Source of the DNA: Streptomyces cellulosae
Lineage (GTDB): Bacteria; Actinomycetota; Actinomycetes; Streptomycetales; Streptomycetaceae
Assembly: GCA_014655195.1 (NCBI GenBank)
Contig: BNBH01000015.1
Location: 62,001-126,000 of the forward strand
Reading direction: 5' to 3'
Length of the DNA: 64,000 nt
Position 1 is the stretch's first letter. Each line of letters opens with the position of its first letter. The notes below the pieces were generated by a model that did no database searches, had not been told where the DNA came from, and was given only the letters and a program-made list of their open reading frames with translations. Both the position numbers and the translations under genes were made by a program. Of this stretch, positions 1 to 7,968 are shown piece after piece.

Positions 1-2
1 CG

Positions 3-1820
3 CCGAACATGGCCGCCGCCCAGCAGCTCGGCCATCTGGTGCGCACCGTGCCCGACCTGGCCCGGCTGGAACCGGACGGGGACGGGGAGGAGCGCGCCGC
101 GGACGGCCGGCTGACGGTGCGCCGGCTGGCCAACCCCGACACCGGCGCGCGGTTCTTCGTGGTGCGCAACGACACCGACGAGGAGGTGCGCGCCCTGCTG
201 CCGGACACCGGCATCGAGGTGCCGGTCACCGTGGCCGCGGGCGACACCAAGCTGGTCGCCTCCCGTCTCCGCCTGGGCCACCGCACCCTGGCGTTCACCA
301 CCGCCCAGCCGATGCTCTGCGTCTCCACCGGGCGGCAGGACGTGGCCGTGTTCGTCGGCCGCGACGGGGAGACCGCCCATGTGGCGCTGGACTGCGAGAA
401 GCAGCCGGGCGCCGACCGCGCCGACACCGAGCCCGCCTGGGCCTACGACCACGACCGGAAGCGGCTGAACGTCGTCTCCCCGCTCGGCGTGGGCGGCCTG
501 AGCCGGGTGCTGGTCAAGGACGGCGACTCCGAGACACCCCTCGTGCTGCTGTTCGCCGACGACGAGACCGCGCTGCGCCTGTGGACGTACGAGACCCCGG
601 CCGGACCGCTCGTGGTGTACGGCCCCGCGCTGCTCCGCTCGGCCGAACTGCGCGGCTCCACGCTCCATCTGACGGGTGATGTCACCGCCGAGACCGGTGT
701 GGAGGTGTGGGGGCCGCGCGGCGTCGCCGAGGTCACCTGGAACGGCGCGCACGTGCCCACCTACGTGGGGCGCGCCCGCAGCCGTGTGATGGAGGGGCTG
801 ATGCCCGCCGTGCGCGCGGTGGCGCTGCCCGCGCTGGACGGCTGGCGGTGCCGCACGGAGAACCCGGAGTCCGACCCGGACTTCGACGACTCGGCCTGGA
901 CGGTCGCCGACCGCACCGCCTCGCACAGCACCACGCCGGTGCCCGAGGGCGGGCCCGTGCTGTTCGCGGACGACTACGGCTACCACCACGGCGACGTCTG
1001 GTACCGGGGGCGGCTGGAGGACCTGAGCGGCATCCGGTCGGTGGCGCTGTCCTACAGCACCGGCACCCAGGGGCTGCTGATGGCCTGGATGGACGGCCGG
1101 CCGCTCGGCACCCACCGTATGCCGGCGCCCGACGAGGACACCGCCGCGCGCGGCACCTGGACGGCCACGGCCCGCTTCGACGTCCCCGGGGCGGTGCAGA
1201 GCCCCGGCGAGCATGTGCTGTCGGTGCTGGTGCGGCCCATGCAGCACGCCGGCACGGAGCCCGGGGAGGACGCGCACAAGGCCGCGCGCGGGCTGGTCGC
1301 CGTGGAGTTCGCGGGCGGCGACCGCAGCGTGGAGTGGCGGGTGCGGGGCGCCACCGACCCGGAGCGGGTGACCGGCCCGTTCAACAACGGCGGCCTGTAC
1401 GGGGAGCGGCGCGGCTGGCATCTGCCGGACCACGACGACCGCGGCTGGCGGGTGGTGGAGTTCCCGCGCGCGCGGCGGCGGCAGGGGGTCACCTGGTACC
1501 GCACCCGGTTCCGGCTGGGCTTCGAACCCGAGCTGGACGCGTCGGTCGGGCTCACCCTGGAGGACGACCCGGAGCGCGCCTACCGGGTGCAGGTCTTCCT
1601 CAACGGCTGGAACCTGGGCCAGTACGTCAACGACGTGGGCCCGCAGCACACCTTCGCCCTGCCGAACGGCATCCTGCGCACCCGCGGCGCCAACACCCTG
1701 GCGCTGGCGGTGCTGTCCGACGGGACCACCCCGGCCGGGCCCGGGAAGGTCACGCTGACGCTGCTGGGCGCGGCGCGCGGCGGTGTCCCGGTCGAGCCGG
1801 TGGACCCACCGGGGAGGTGA
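3..1820 (+). CDS. Glycoside hydrolase family 35 beta-galactosidase, C-terminal part (5' partial)
   Basis: The reading frame is open from base 3, so the gene starts upstream of the window and only its 3' part is present. About 605 residues are visible. They have the all-beta architecture of the non-catalytic domains of large bacterial and fungal GH35 beta-galactosidases: a beta-sandwich (roughly residues 30-260) followed by two jelly-roll domains (about 275-435 and 440-590). The second jelly roll contains the family-like stretch VQVFLNGWNLGQY near its end. The catalytic TIM barrel is not in the window. The predicted substrate is terminal beta-galactose, perhaps of galactans, which fits the neighbouring arabinofuranosidase. 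The gene converges on that neighbour with 48 bases between stops. The family call is by recall of domain style, since the active site cannot be checked here. Confidence 0.75.
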   Translation, partial: PNMAAAQQLGHLVRTVPDLARLEPDGDGEERAADGRLTVRRLANPDTGARFFVVRNDTDEEVRALLPDTGIEVPVTVAAGDTKLVASRLRLGHRTLAFTTAQPMLCVSTGRQDVAVFVGRDGETAHVALDCEKQPGADRADTEPAWAYDHDRKRLNVVSPLGVGGLSRVLVKDGDSETPLVLLFADDETALRLWTYETPAGPLVVYGPALLRSAELRGSTLHLTGDVTAETGVEVWGPRGVAEVTWNGAHVPTYVGRARSRVMEGLMPAVRAVALPALDGWRCRTENPESDPDFDDSAWTVADRTASHSTTPVPEGGPVLFADDYGYHHGDVWYRGRLEDLSGIRSVALSYSTGTQGLLMAWMDGRPLGTHRMPAPDEDTAARGTWTATARFDVPGAVQSPGEHVLSVLVRPMQHAGTEPGEDAHKAARGLVAVEFAGGDRSVEWRVRGATDPERVTGPFNNGGLYGERRGWHLPDHDDRGWRVVEFPRARRRQGVTWYRTRFRLGFEPELDASVGLTLEDDPERAYRVQVFLNGWNLGQYVNDVGPQHTFALPNGILRTRGANTLALAVLSDGTTPAGPGKVTLTLLGAARGGVPVEPVDPPGR

Positions 1821-1825
1821 GCCCA

Positions 1826-1851
1826 CCGGCGCGCGGGAGACCGGGCGCCGG
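1826..1851. terminator. Hairpin between convergent glycosidase genes
   Basis: A 7-bp inverted repeat (CCGGCGC / GCGCCGG) lies in the 48-base gap between two convergent stop codons. There is no T run, as is common in Streptomyces. It could serve both strands. Confidence 0.45.
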
Positions 1852-1868
1852 GTCACGCCGCGCGCGCG

Positions 1869-3374
1869 TCACGCCAGCCGGATCACGTTCCAGGACAGCG
1901 GCTCCAGCACGGCCGTGAGGCGGCCGCCGTCCAGCGTGGTGCCCTCGGCCGCGTGCGGGACCACCCGGTCCGGCTCGGCGAGGGTGTTGCGGGCGTCGGG
2001 GTCGGCGTCCGCGAGCACGCTGTGCCCGGTGACCGACGTCAGGCCGAGCCCGTTCAGCGTGACGTCCAGCGGCAGCGGCTCGGTGCGGGAGCGGTTGACG
2101 GCGAACACGGTGACCGTGCCGTCCTCGCCCCGCACCGCGGTCGCGTGCAGCAGATCCGCCTCCCCGTACTTCTTCGTCCCGTACGTCGGGGAGTCCACGC
2201 GCACGTCGAGGACCTCGCCGCGGCCGTACTTCGAGGCCTGGGCGAAGGGGAAGAACGTCGTCTGCCGCCAGGCCGGGCCGCCCGGCTCGGTCATGATCGG
2301 GGCGATCACGTTGACCAGCTGCGCGAGGCAGGCGACGGTGACCCGGTCCGCGTGCCGGAGCAGCGCGATCAGCAGGGAGCCGAGGACGACCGCGTCCAGG
2401 ACGCTGTAGTTGTCCTCCAGCAGGCGCGGCGCCTCGGGCCAGTCGAGGGCGCTCACCTGCTCCTCGGTGCGGGACATGTACCAGACGTTCCACTCGTCGA
2501 ACGAGAGGTTGATCTTCTTCCGGGACTTCAGCCGGGCCCCGACGTGGTCGCAGGTGGCGACCACGTCCTCGATGAAGCTCTCCATGTCGACGGCGGAGGC
2601 GAGGAAGGAGTCCACGTCGCCGTCGAGCGGCTCGTAGTAGGCGTGCAGGGAGATGTGGTCGACCAGGTCGTACGTCTCCTGCAGGACGGTCGCCTCCCAC
2701 TCGGCGAAGGTCGGCATGGAGCGGCCCGAGGAGCCGCAGGCGACGAGCTGCACGCCGGGGTCGATCTGGCGCATGGCGCGGGCGGTCTCGGCGGCGGTCC
2801 TGCCGTACTCGGCGGCGGTCTTGTGGCCGGTCTGCCAGGGGCCGTCCATCTCGTTGCCCAGGCACCACAGCCGGATGCCGAACGGGTCCTTGTCGCCGTG
2901 CTCGGCGCGCAGGTCGGACAGGGCGGTGCCGCCCGGGTGGTTGGCGTACTCCTGGAGCTGGAGCGCCTCGGCGACGCCCCGGGTGCCGAGGTTGAGGGCC
3001 ATCATCGGCTCGGCCTGCGGCCCGATCTTCCGCAGGAAGGAGATGTACTCGGACAGGCCGAAGCGGTTGGTCTCGGTGGACCGCCAGGCCAGGTCCAGGC
3101 GGCGCGGGCGCTCCTCGACGGGGCCGACGGAGTCCTCCCAGCGGTAGCCGGAGACGAAGTTGCCGCCGGGGTAGCGGACGGCGGTGACCCCGAGTTCGCG
3201 GACCAGGTCCAGGACGTCGCCGCGAATGCCGTCGGCGTCGGCGGTGGGGTGGCCCGGTTCGAAGACGCCGGTGTAGACGCACCGGCCGAGGTGCTCGACG
3301 AAGGAGCCGAACAGCCGGGGGTCGACCGTGCCGACGGTGAAGGCGGGGTCCAGGGTGAAGCGGGCGGTGCGCAT
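1869..3374 (-). CDS. GH51 alpha-L-arabinofuranosidase, cytoplasmic
   Basis: The product is 501 residues, the normal length for a GH51 exo-alpha-L-arabinofuranosidase, which releases terminal arabinose from arabinoxylo- or arabinogalacto-oligosaccharides. The N-terminal (beta/alpha)8 barrel carries CLGNEMDGPW with the acid/base Glu and LSFDEWNVWY with the nucleophile Glu. A C-terminal beta domain follows. There is no signal peptide, so it should act on imported oligosaccharides in the cytoplasm. The ATG at 3374 is chosen because AAAGGAC sits five bases upstream. An in-frame codon 14 residues earlier has no comparable ribosome site. The 345-base upstream gap holds an interrupted dyad that may be an operator. 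It lies beside a partial beta-galactosidase gene, suggesting a plant-polymer side-chain degradation pair. Confidence 0.9.
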   Translation of the reverse strand: MRTARFTLDPAFTVGTVDPRLFGSFVEHLGRCVYTGVFEPGHPTADADGIRGDVLDLVRELGVTAVRYPGGNFVSGYRWEDSVGPVEERPRRLDLAWRSTETNRFGLSEYISFLRKIGPQAEPMMALNLGTRGVAEALQLQEYANHPGGTALSDLRAEHGDKDPFGIRLWCLGNEMDGPWQTGHKTAAEYGRTAAETARAMRQIDPGVQLVACGSSGRSMPTFAEWEATVLQETYDLVDHISLHAYYEPLDGDVDSFLASAVDMESFIEDVVATCDHVGARLKSRKKINLSFDEWNVWYMSRTEEQVSALDWPEAPRLLEDNYSVLDAVVLGSLLIALLRHADRVTVACLAQLVNVIAPIMTEPGGPAWRQTTFFPFAQASKYGRGEVLDVRVDSPTYGTKKYGEADLLHATAVRGEDGTVTVFAVNRSRTEPLPLDVTLNGLGLTSVTGHSVLADADPDARNTLAEPDRVVPHAAEGTTLDGGRLTAVLEPLSWNVIRLA

Positions 3375-3494
3375 CGTGTCCTTTCGACGGGTCGGGTCCT
3401 GCTGCGGGAGCGTCACCGGCCGGCGAGTCGGGTGGGGGCGACGCCCGCCACGATCTGGCGCTGCCTCTGCCCATCATGTGCACGAACCCTGTGC

Positions 3495-3529
3495 GTTCGA
3501 TATCTCGGATGACGCCCGTAACTTCGAAC
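3495..3529. promoter_or_regulatory. Interrupted dyad upstream of the arabinofuranosidase gene
   Basis: GTTCGA at 3495-3500 and TCGAAC at 3524-3529 form a 6-bp dyad with 23 bases between the arms, 121-155 bases upstream of the arabinofuranosidase start. Glycosidase genes of this kind are often controlled by LacI-type repressors. Whether this dyad is such a site is inference. The rest of the 3375-3646 stretch shows nothing else I can support. Confidence 0.3.
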
Positions 3530-3646
3530 GGACCGTATGGGGGACGCCCTCGTGCGTCAATGCCCCGGACACGAACGCGCACGGCCTTCACGCGCGGACG
3601 GCGGGCGGGGACGGCCGGAACAGGGCGCATCCGTCACCGGGACGGC

Positions 3647-3676
3647 ATGACGCGGACACATCTATCCGCGTAGGCT
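3647..3676 (+). promoter_or_regulatory. Vegetative-type promoter for the membrane-protein/metallopeptidase operon
   Basis: ATGACG (-35 like, 3647-3652), an 18-base spacer and TAGGCT (-10, 3671-3676) match the housekeeping sigma consensus. The predicted transcript starts near 3683, about 37 bases before the ATG at 3720, with a good ribosome site (GAGGGAAGCGAGGGG) between. Confidence 0.65.
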
Positions 3677-3719
3677 CGAACAGGCTTCAACCGGCCGCAG
3701 AGGGAAGCGAGGGGGCGCG

Positions 3720-4946
3720 ATGGGGTTCGCGGACGCGGCCATGGGCCCGGCCACGTTCCTCGGTGAGTTCTACCCGTCCTTCTGGTGGGTCCCGGCCGGC
3801 GTGCTGGCCGCCGCCCTGGCCATCAAGGTGCCCACGATCATCCGGCTGTGGAGCGACCCCCTGCTGCGCGCCGTCGGCGGGCTGCTGCTGCTCGCCTGCG
3901 CGGTGTTCGTGTTCGTCGCGCCCTCCACCATCGGCTGGGTCAACCGCGTCACCGGCGTGCCCAACATCTCCGCGCCCTGGGTGTACTCCCTGCTCACCGC
4001 GTTCTGCGGGTCCTGCCTGGTGCTGATCATCGCCTGGCGTGACGGTCTGTCCGAGCGGACCGCCGCGACCCGCCGCGCCACCCGGCTGGTGGTCACCGCG
4101 TACGGGGGCGTGATCGTCGCCCTGTGGGTGCTGTTCGCCCTCGCGGACGTGCCCGTGGAGCGCACGCGGGACCTGGACACCTACTACGCCACCACGCCGT
4201 TCATGCGCGAGGAGATCCTGCTCTACCTCCTCGCGCACACCACCGCCGCGCTCATCACCTCGAAGCTGATCTGGAACTGGATCCGCACCGACGGACTCGA
4301 CGCGCTGCTGCGCTGGGGACTGAAGTTCCTCGGCCTCGGCTACGCCCTCAACCTGGGCTTCGACGCGGCCAAGCTCACCGCCGTGGGCGCCCGCTGGACC
4401 GGCAACGACCTTGACTGGCTCAACCTGCACGTGGCCCCGGCGCTCGCCTGTCTGTCCGCCGTGTCCATCGCCGTCGGCTTCATCCTCCCGCACGCGGGCC
4501 AGTACCTGCACGACCGCTGGCGGATCCGGCTCGCCCACCAGCGGCTGCGCCCGCTGTACCTGCTGATGCGGCAGGTGCACGGCTCCGGGCTGCCCGTCGC
4601 CTGGCGTGCCAGCCCCGAACTGCGGCTCACCCGGCGGGAGACGTTCATCCGGGACGTGCTGCTGCCGCTCGCCCGCCGCACCGACGAACGGCTGCGGGAG
4701 CGCTCGTACGCCGCCGCCCTGGACCTGGGCTGCCCGCCGGAGCGGGCGCGGGCCGTGGCGGCGGCCGTGGTGATCCTCGACGCCGTCGAGGCGCCGCCCG
4801 GCGCGGAGAGCGACCACGGAGCCGACACCACGGAGCTGCTCCACGAGATCGGGGCCGTCTCCCGCACCCTGTGCCACCCCGAACTGATCCGGGAGGTCCG
4901 CGCCCGCGCCGCGGCGCCCGGCGGCACCGTGGCGGTCACCGAGTGA
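3720..4946 (+). CDS. Seven-helix membrane protein, MAB_1171c/DUF6545-like (paralogue 1 of 3)
   Basis: The product has 408 residues. Seven hydrophobic segments lie at roughly 17-37, 46-64, 82-102, 122-142, 167-187, 203-220 and 240-260. A soluble, probably cytoplasmic, C-terminal domain of about 145 residues follows. It shares with the proteins at 5550 and 6769 the landmarks GVPN..AP after helix 2, DLDTYYA.TP before helix 5, AARW.G.D before helix 7 and a R(L).PL motif at the start of the C-terminal domain. This matches the family annotated in actinobacteria as MAB_1171c putative transporters (DUF6545), whose biochemical role I do not know. It is first in the operon, starting 44 bases after a strong -10. 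Relatives commonly sit beside Xre regulators and ImmA/IrrE proteins. Here the metallopeptidase is next, but no Xre gene is present. Confidence 0.75.
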   Translation: MGFADAAMGPATFLGEFYPSFWWVPAGVLAAALAIKVPTIIRLWSDPLLRAVGGLLLLACAVFVFVAPSTIGWVNRVTGVPNISAPWVYSLLTAFCGSCLVLIIAWRDGLSERTAATRRATRLVVTAYGGVIVALWVLFALADVPVERTRDLDTYYATTPFMREEILLYLLAHTTAALITSKLIWNWIRTDGLDALLRWGLKFLGLGYALNLGFDAAKLTAVGARWTGNDLDWLNLHVAPALACLSAVSIAVGFILPHAGQYLHDRWRIRLAHQRLRPLYLLMRQVHGSGLPVAWRASPELRLTRRETFIRDVLLPLARRTDERLRERSYAAALDLGCPPERARAVAAAVVILDAVEAPPGAESDHGADTTELLHEIGAVSRTLCHPELIREVRARAAAPGGTVAVTE

Positions 4947-5037
4947 TCCCGCGGACCACGGATCTGGCCGAAACGGCACGCGACTTGGCATATTGCACAG
5001 GTGACCGATCGACGCCCAGGGGAACAGGGAGACAGCG

Positions 5038-5553
5038 GTGCGTACCAGGAAGGAGATGCGTCGCCTCGCTGACGCCCTCATCGACCCCATCCGGGTGCGG
5101 GTCCCCGCGGACCCCGAGGTCCTGTTCGAGGCGCTGGTCGCGTCCGTGAGCGCCTGGCGGGGGCGCGAGGTGCACGTGCACCGGGCGGCCTTCCCGCCGC
5201 ACACCGCGAGCGGCCTGTGGCTGGAGCGCGACACCCACGACGACGTCGTGGTGGACGAACGCGCCGCCGTGTGGCACCAGATCGTCATCCTCTGCCACGA
5301 GGTGTGGCACATGAACCGCCGCCCCGCCGACGAGCCCGCGCCGGTGGGCCGGCCGCGTCCGGTCGCCGCGCGCACCGACTTCAGCCTCGCCGAGGAGCAG
5401 GAGGCCGACAAGTTCGGCATGCTGATGGGCCGCCGGCTGCGGTCCTGGCTGGACACCTCGGCCGGCACCGCGCCCGCCGCCGAGCCGGGCGACCCGCAGG
5501 ACCTCGCCGGCCGGATCGGCGCCGCGCTCAACTACCGCGGGACCAAGAGATGA
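5038..5553 (+). CDS. ImmA/IrrE-type zinc metallopeptidase
   Basis: The product is 171 residues, close to the single-domain ImmA/IrrE size. The zinc-peptidase helix CHEVWHMN (HExxH) is near residue 87. A downstream EEQEADKFGMLMG helix supplies the likely third metal ligand. ImmA/IrrE proteins typically cleave Xre-family repressors and so relieve repression of mobile elements or stress genes. No Xre gene lies next to this one, so the substrate is not obvious, and a cytoplasmic tail of the flanking membrane proteins is one possibility. The GTG at 5038 is preceded by GGGAG at a normal distance. The stop codon overlaps the start of the next gene (ATGA), so translation is probably coupled. Confidence 0.75.
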   Translation: MRTRKEMRRLADALIDPIRVRVPADPEVLFEALVASVSAWRGREVHVHRAAFPPHTASGLWLERDTHDDVVVDERAAVWHQIVILCHEVWHMNRRPADEPAPVGRPRPVAARTDFSLAEEQEADKFGMLMGRRLRSWLDTSAGTAPAAEPGDPQDLAGRIGAALNYRGTKR

Positions 5554-6737
5554 CGGGCGGCCTGCTCAACTACGTGAGCTGCGGGGTGCTGTGGCTCGGG
5601 CTGCTGATCAAGGCGCCCGATCTGCTGCGGCACCGGCGCGACCCGTATCTGCGGGCCATCTGCGCGGTGCTCGGCCTGGCCGGGCTGTGCTTCTTCCTGG
5701 GCGCGCCGCCGACCGTCGGCGCCGTCAACCGGATCGGCGGGGTGCCCAACCTCGCGGCGCCCCTCACCTATGTGGCGATCACCGGGTACTGCGCCGCCTC
5801 GCAGGTGCTCATCGTGCACTGGCGGGGCGGGCCCCGGGTGCGCTGCACCGCCCGCCGCTGGATCGTCGCCTACGCCGTCGTCGTGGTCGGCATCGCCGTC
5901 ACGTTCGCGCTCGGCGAGGCGCCCGTGGAGCGCCGCACGGATCTGGACACCTACTACGCGACGACGCCGTACATCGCGGAGATGATCGTGCTGTACCTGC
6001 TGGCGCACCTCACCGCGGCCACCGTCACCGCGGTGTCCTCGCTGCGCTGGGCGCGCCGGGTGCGCGGCGGGCTGCGGGCGGGGCTGCTGCTGCTCGGCGC
6101 GGGCGCGGCCTGCGGCGCCGGGTACAGCGTGACCAAGCTGGTCGCGGTGGCCGCCCGCTGGACCGGGCGGGACTGGACGGCGCTCGGCACCACCGTCTCC
6201 CCGGCCGCCGCAGGACTCGGGGCGCTGCTCACGGTCGTCGGGGTGCTGGTGCCGCTGACCCTGCCCCGGGTGGCCGAGGCGCGGCGGGCCCGGCGGACGT
6301 ACGCCCGCCTCGAGCCGCTGGAGCGGGCGCTGGACGACCTGCTGACCCGCAGGACGCTGCGGCTGCCCCGGCCCCGGTTCGCCTCCCCCGCGGCCCGGCT
6401 GATGTGGCGTCAGACCAGTATTCTCAACGCCCTCGGCCATCTCGACGCCTACCTCGACCGGGAGCTGTTCGACCGCACCCGGACCGGCGTGCTGGCGGCC
6501 ACGGGCGACCCGGCGCGCGCCGAGGCCGCCGCCTGGGCCGCCGTGATCACCGCGGCGGTACGCCGGGAGGCCGACCCGGGCCTGCGCGTGCCGCCGTCCC
6601 GCACGGGCGCACGTCCGCTCGCGCCGGTGCCGGAGCCGGAGCTGCTGGTCGGCATCGCCGACGCGCTCGCCGTTCCCGCGCCCCCGCTCCCGGTGCCCGT
6701 CGTGCCCACCGGCACCCCGACGGCGGGCACCGCGTGA
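5550..6737 (+). CDS. Seven-helix membrane protein, MAB_1171c/DUF6545-like (paralogue 2 of 3)
   Basis: The product has 395 residues with the same layout as its neighbours: seven hydrophobic helices in the first 235 residues, then a soluble tail. Shared landmarks are GVPNLAAP, DLDTYYATTP, AARWTGRDW and RLEPLERALDDLL. The last 40 residues are rich in Pro, Ala and Val and look unstructured. The ATG at 5550 overlaps the metallopeptidase stop (ATGA). This argues that peptidase and membrane protein are made together, and it sets the start despite a longer open frame upstream. The function is unknown. The family name transporter is a database label, not a demonstrated activity. Confidence 0.75.
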   Translation: MTGGLLNYVSCGVLWLGLLIKAPDLLRHRRDPYLRAICAVLGLAGLCFFLGAPPTVGAVNRIGGVPNLAAPLTYVAITGYCAASQVLIVHWRGGPRVRCTARRWIVAYAVVVVGIAVTFALGEAPVERRTDLDTYYATTPYIAEMIVLYLLAHLTAATVTAVSSLRWARRVRGGLRAGLLLLGAGAACGAGYSVTKLVAVAARWTGRDWTALGTTVSPAAAGLGALLTVVGVLVPLTLPRVAEARRARRTYARLEPLERALDDLLTRRTLRLPRPRFASPAARLMWRQTSILNALGHLDAYLDRELFDRTRTGVLAATGDPARAEAAAWAAVITAAVRREADPGLRVPPSRTGARPLAPVPEPELLVGIADALAVPAPPLPVPVVPTGTPTAGTA

Positions 6738-6768
6738 GCCGGGGCGCAGGGGTGAGGAGGCGGCCGGC

Positions 6769-7968
6769 ATGAGTCTCGTCGTGTATCTGGCGGCCTTCGT
6801 GTTCGGGATGACGTCGGTGCTGCTGGTGCGCCGTCCGCGCCGCGCGCTGCGCAACCCGCTGGCCGTCTCCACCTGTGTGTCGATCCTGCTCGGCGCGCTG
6901 GTCTTCGTGTGCGCGGCCCCGGCCACCCTGGCCCGGGTCAACGCCCTCACCGGCGTCCCCAACTTCGGGGCCCCGCTGACCTACGGCATGATCTGCGCGT
7001 ACAGCTGCGCGGTGCTGGTGCTGCTGATCAACTGGCGGGGCGGCCCGCGCCCGCTGGTTCGGCGGCTCGTACTGCGCTGCGTGGCCGTCTACGGGGTGCT
7101 GGTGGCCGCCGTGGTGGTGCTGTTCGCGCTGGCGGACGCGCGCACCGAGCGCCTCACCGACCTGGACACCTACTACGCGGACACCCCGTTCATGCGGGAG
7201 ATGATCCTGCTCTACCTGCTGGGGCACGCCGCGTCGATGCTGGTGATGTGCGCGGTCTGCGTGAAGTGGGCGCGGGAGGTGTCGGGGCCGCTGCGCACCG
7301 GGCTGCGGCTGATCATGGCGGGCGCGCTGATCGACGTGGTGGGCTTCGTGGCGGCCAAGTGCGTGGCCGTGGCCGCCCGTTGGGCCGGTCGCGACCTGGA
7401 CTTCCTGTCCACCACGGTGGCCCCGCCGCTGGCGTCGCTGGCCGCGCTGCTGTGCTCCGCCGGGTATCTGCTGCCGTCCGCGGTCGCGCAGTGGCGGGCG
7501 TGGGCCGACCACCGGCGGCTGGCGCCGCTGTGGGACCTGGTGCGGTCGGTGTCCACCGCGCCCAAGCCGCCGACCGGCTGGTGGCAGCTGCCGCAGGCGC
7601 GGCTGCAGTGGCGCGAGGTGTCCATCCACGACGCGCTGCTGGTGCTCGCCCCCTACTTCGACCACCGCGTCCGGGAACGGGTCCGCGACTCCGCCCTGCG
7701 CGCGGGACACCCCCCGCACCAGGCGCGGCTCGCGGCGGAGGCGGCGATGCTCACCGACGCGGCGCGCCGGGCCGCCGCCCGCGAGGAGCCGCCCGAGAGC
7801 GCGGGCAGCTACCGGCTGCACGCCACCGAGGTGTCCGGCACCGGCGGGCTCGTCGAGCTGGCCCAGGCGCTGCACCGGCCGCCCTCCCGCACGTCCGCGC
7901 ACGACGGCGCGGCACCGTCCTCCCTTTCCGGATCCGTGAGCGAACCCGAGGAGCCCCATGTCGCGTAG
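6769..7968 (+). CDS. Seven-helix membrane protein, MAB_1171c/DUF6545-like (paralogue 3 of 3)
   Basis: The product has 399 residues. It has seven hydrophobic helices before residue 250, then a soluble tail containing RLAPLWDLVRSV and ending in a Ser/Pro-rich region. It has the family landmarks GVPNFGAP, DLDTYYADTP and AARWAGRDLD. The ATG at 6769 follows GGTGAGGAGG. Its stop overlaps the start of the FAD oxidoreductase gene by 11 bases. Three diverged family members in one operon suggest either a hetero-oligomeric complex or receptors of different specificity. Both are inference. Confidence 0.75.
   Translation: MSLVVYLAAFVFGMTSVLLVRRPRRALRNPLAVSTCVSILLGALVFVCAAPATLARVNALTGVPNFGAPLTYGMICAYSCAVLVLLINWRGGPRPLVRRLVLRCVAVYGVLVAAVVVLFALADARTERLTDLDTYYADTPFMREMILLYLLGHAASMLVMCAVCVKWAREVSGPLRTGLRLIMAGALIDVVGFVAAKCVAVAARWAGRDLDFLSTTVAPPLASLAALLCSAGYLLPSAVAQWRAWADHRRLAPLWDLVRSVSTAPKPPTGWWQLPQARLQWREVSIHDALLVLAPYFDHRVRERVRDSALRAGHPPHQARLAAEAAMLTDAARRAAAREEPPESAGSYRLHATEVSGTGGLVELAQALHRPPSRTSAHDGAAPSSLSGSVSEPEEPHVA

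Noticed and set aside
707..1918. 403-residue open frame on the plus strand overlapping the GH35 gene
   Set aside because: Arg/Ala/Gly-rich composition and G/C bias in the wrong codon position. It is a shadow of the GH35 frame.
1953..3512. 519-residue plus-strand open frame antisense to the GH51 gene
   Set aside because: Low-complexity Val/Gly/Glu/Asp composition typical of an antisense frame in high-GC DNA. The minus-strand gene has its active-site motifs intact.
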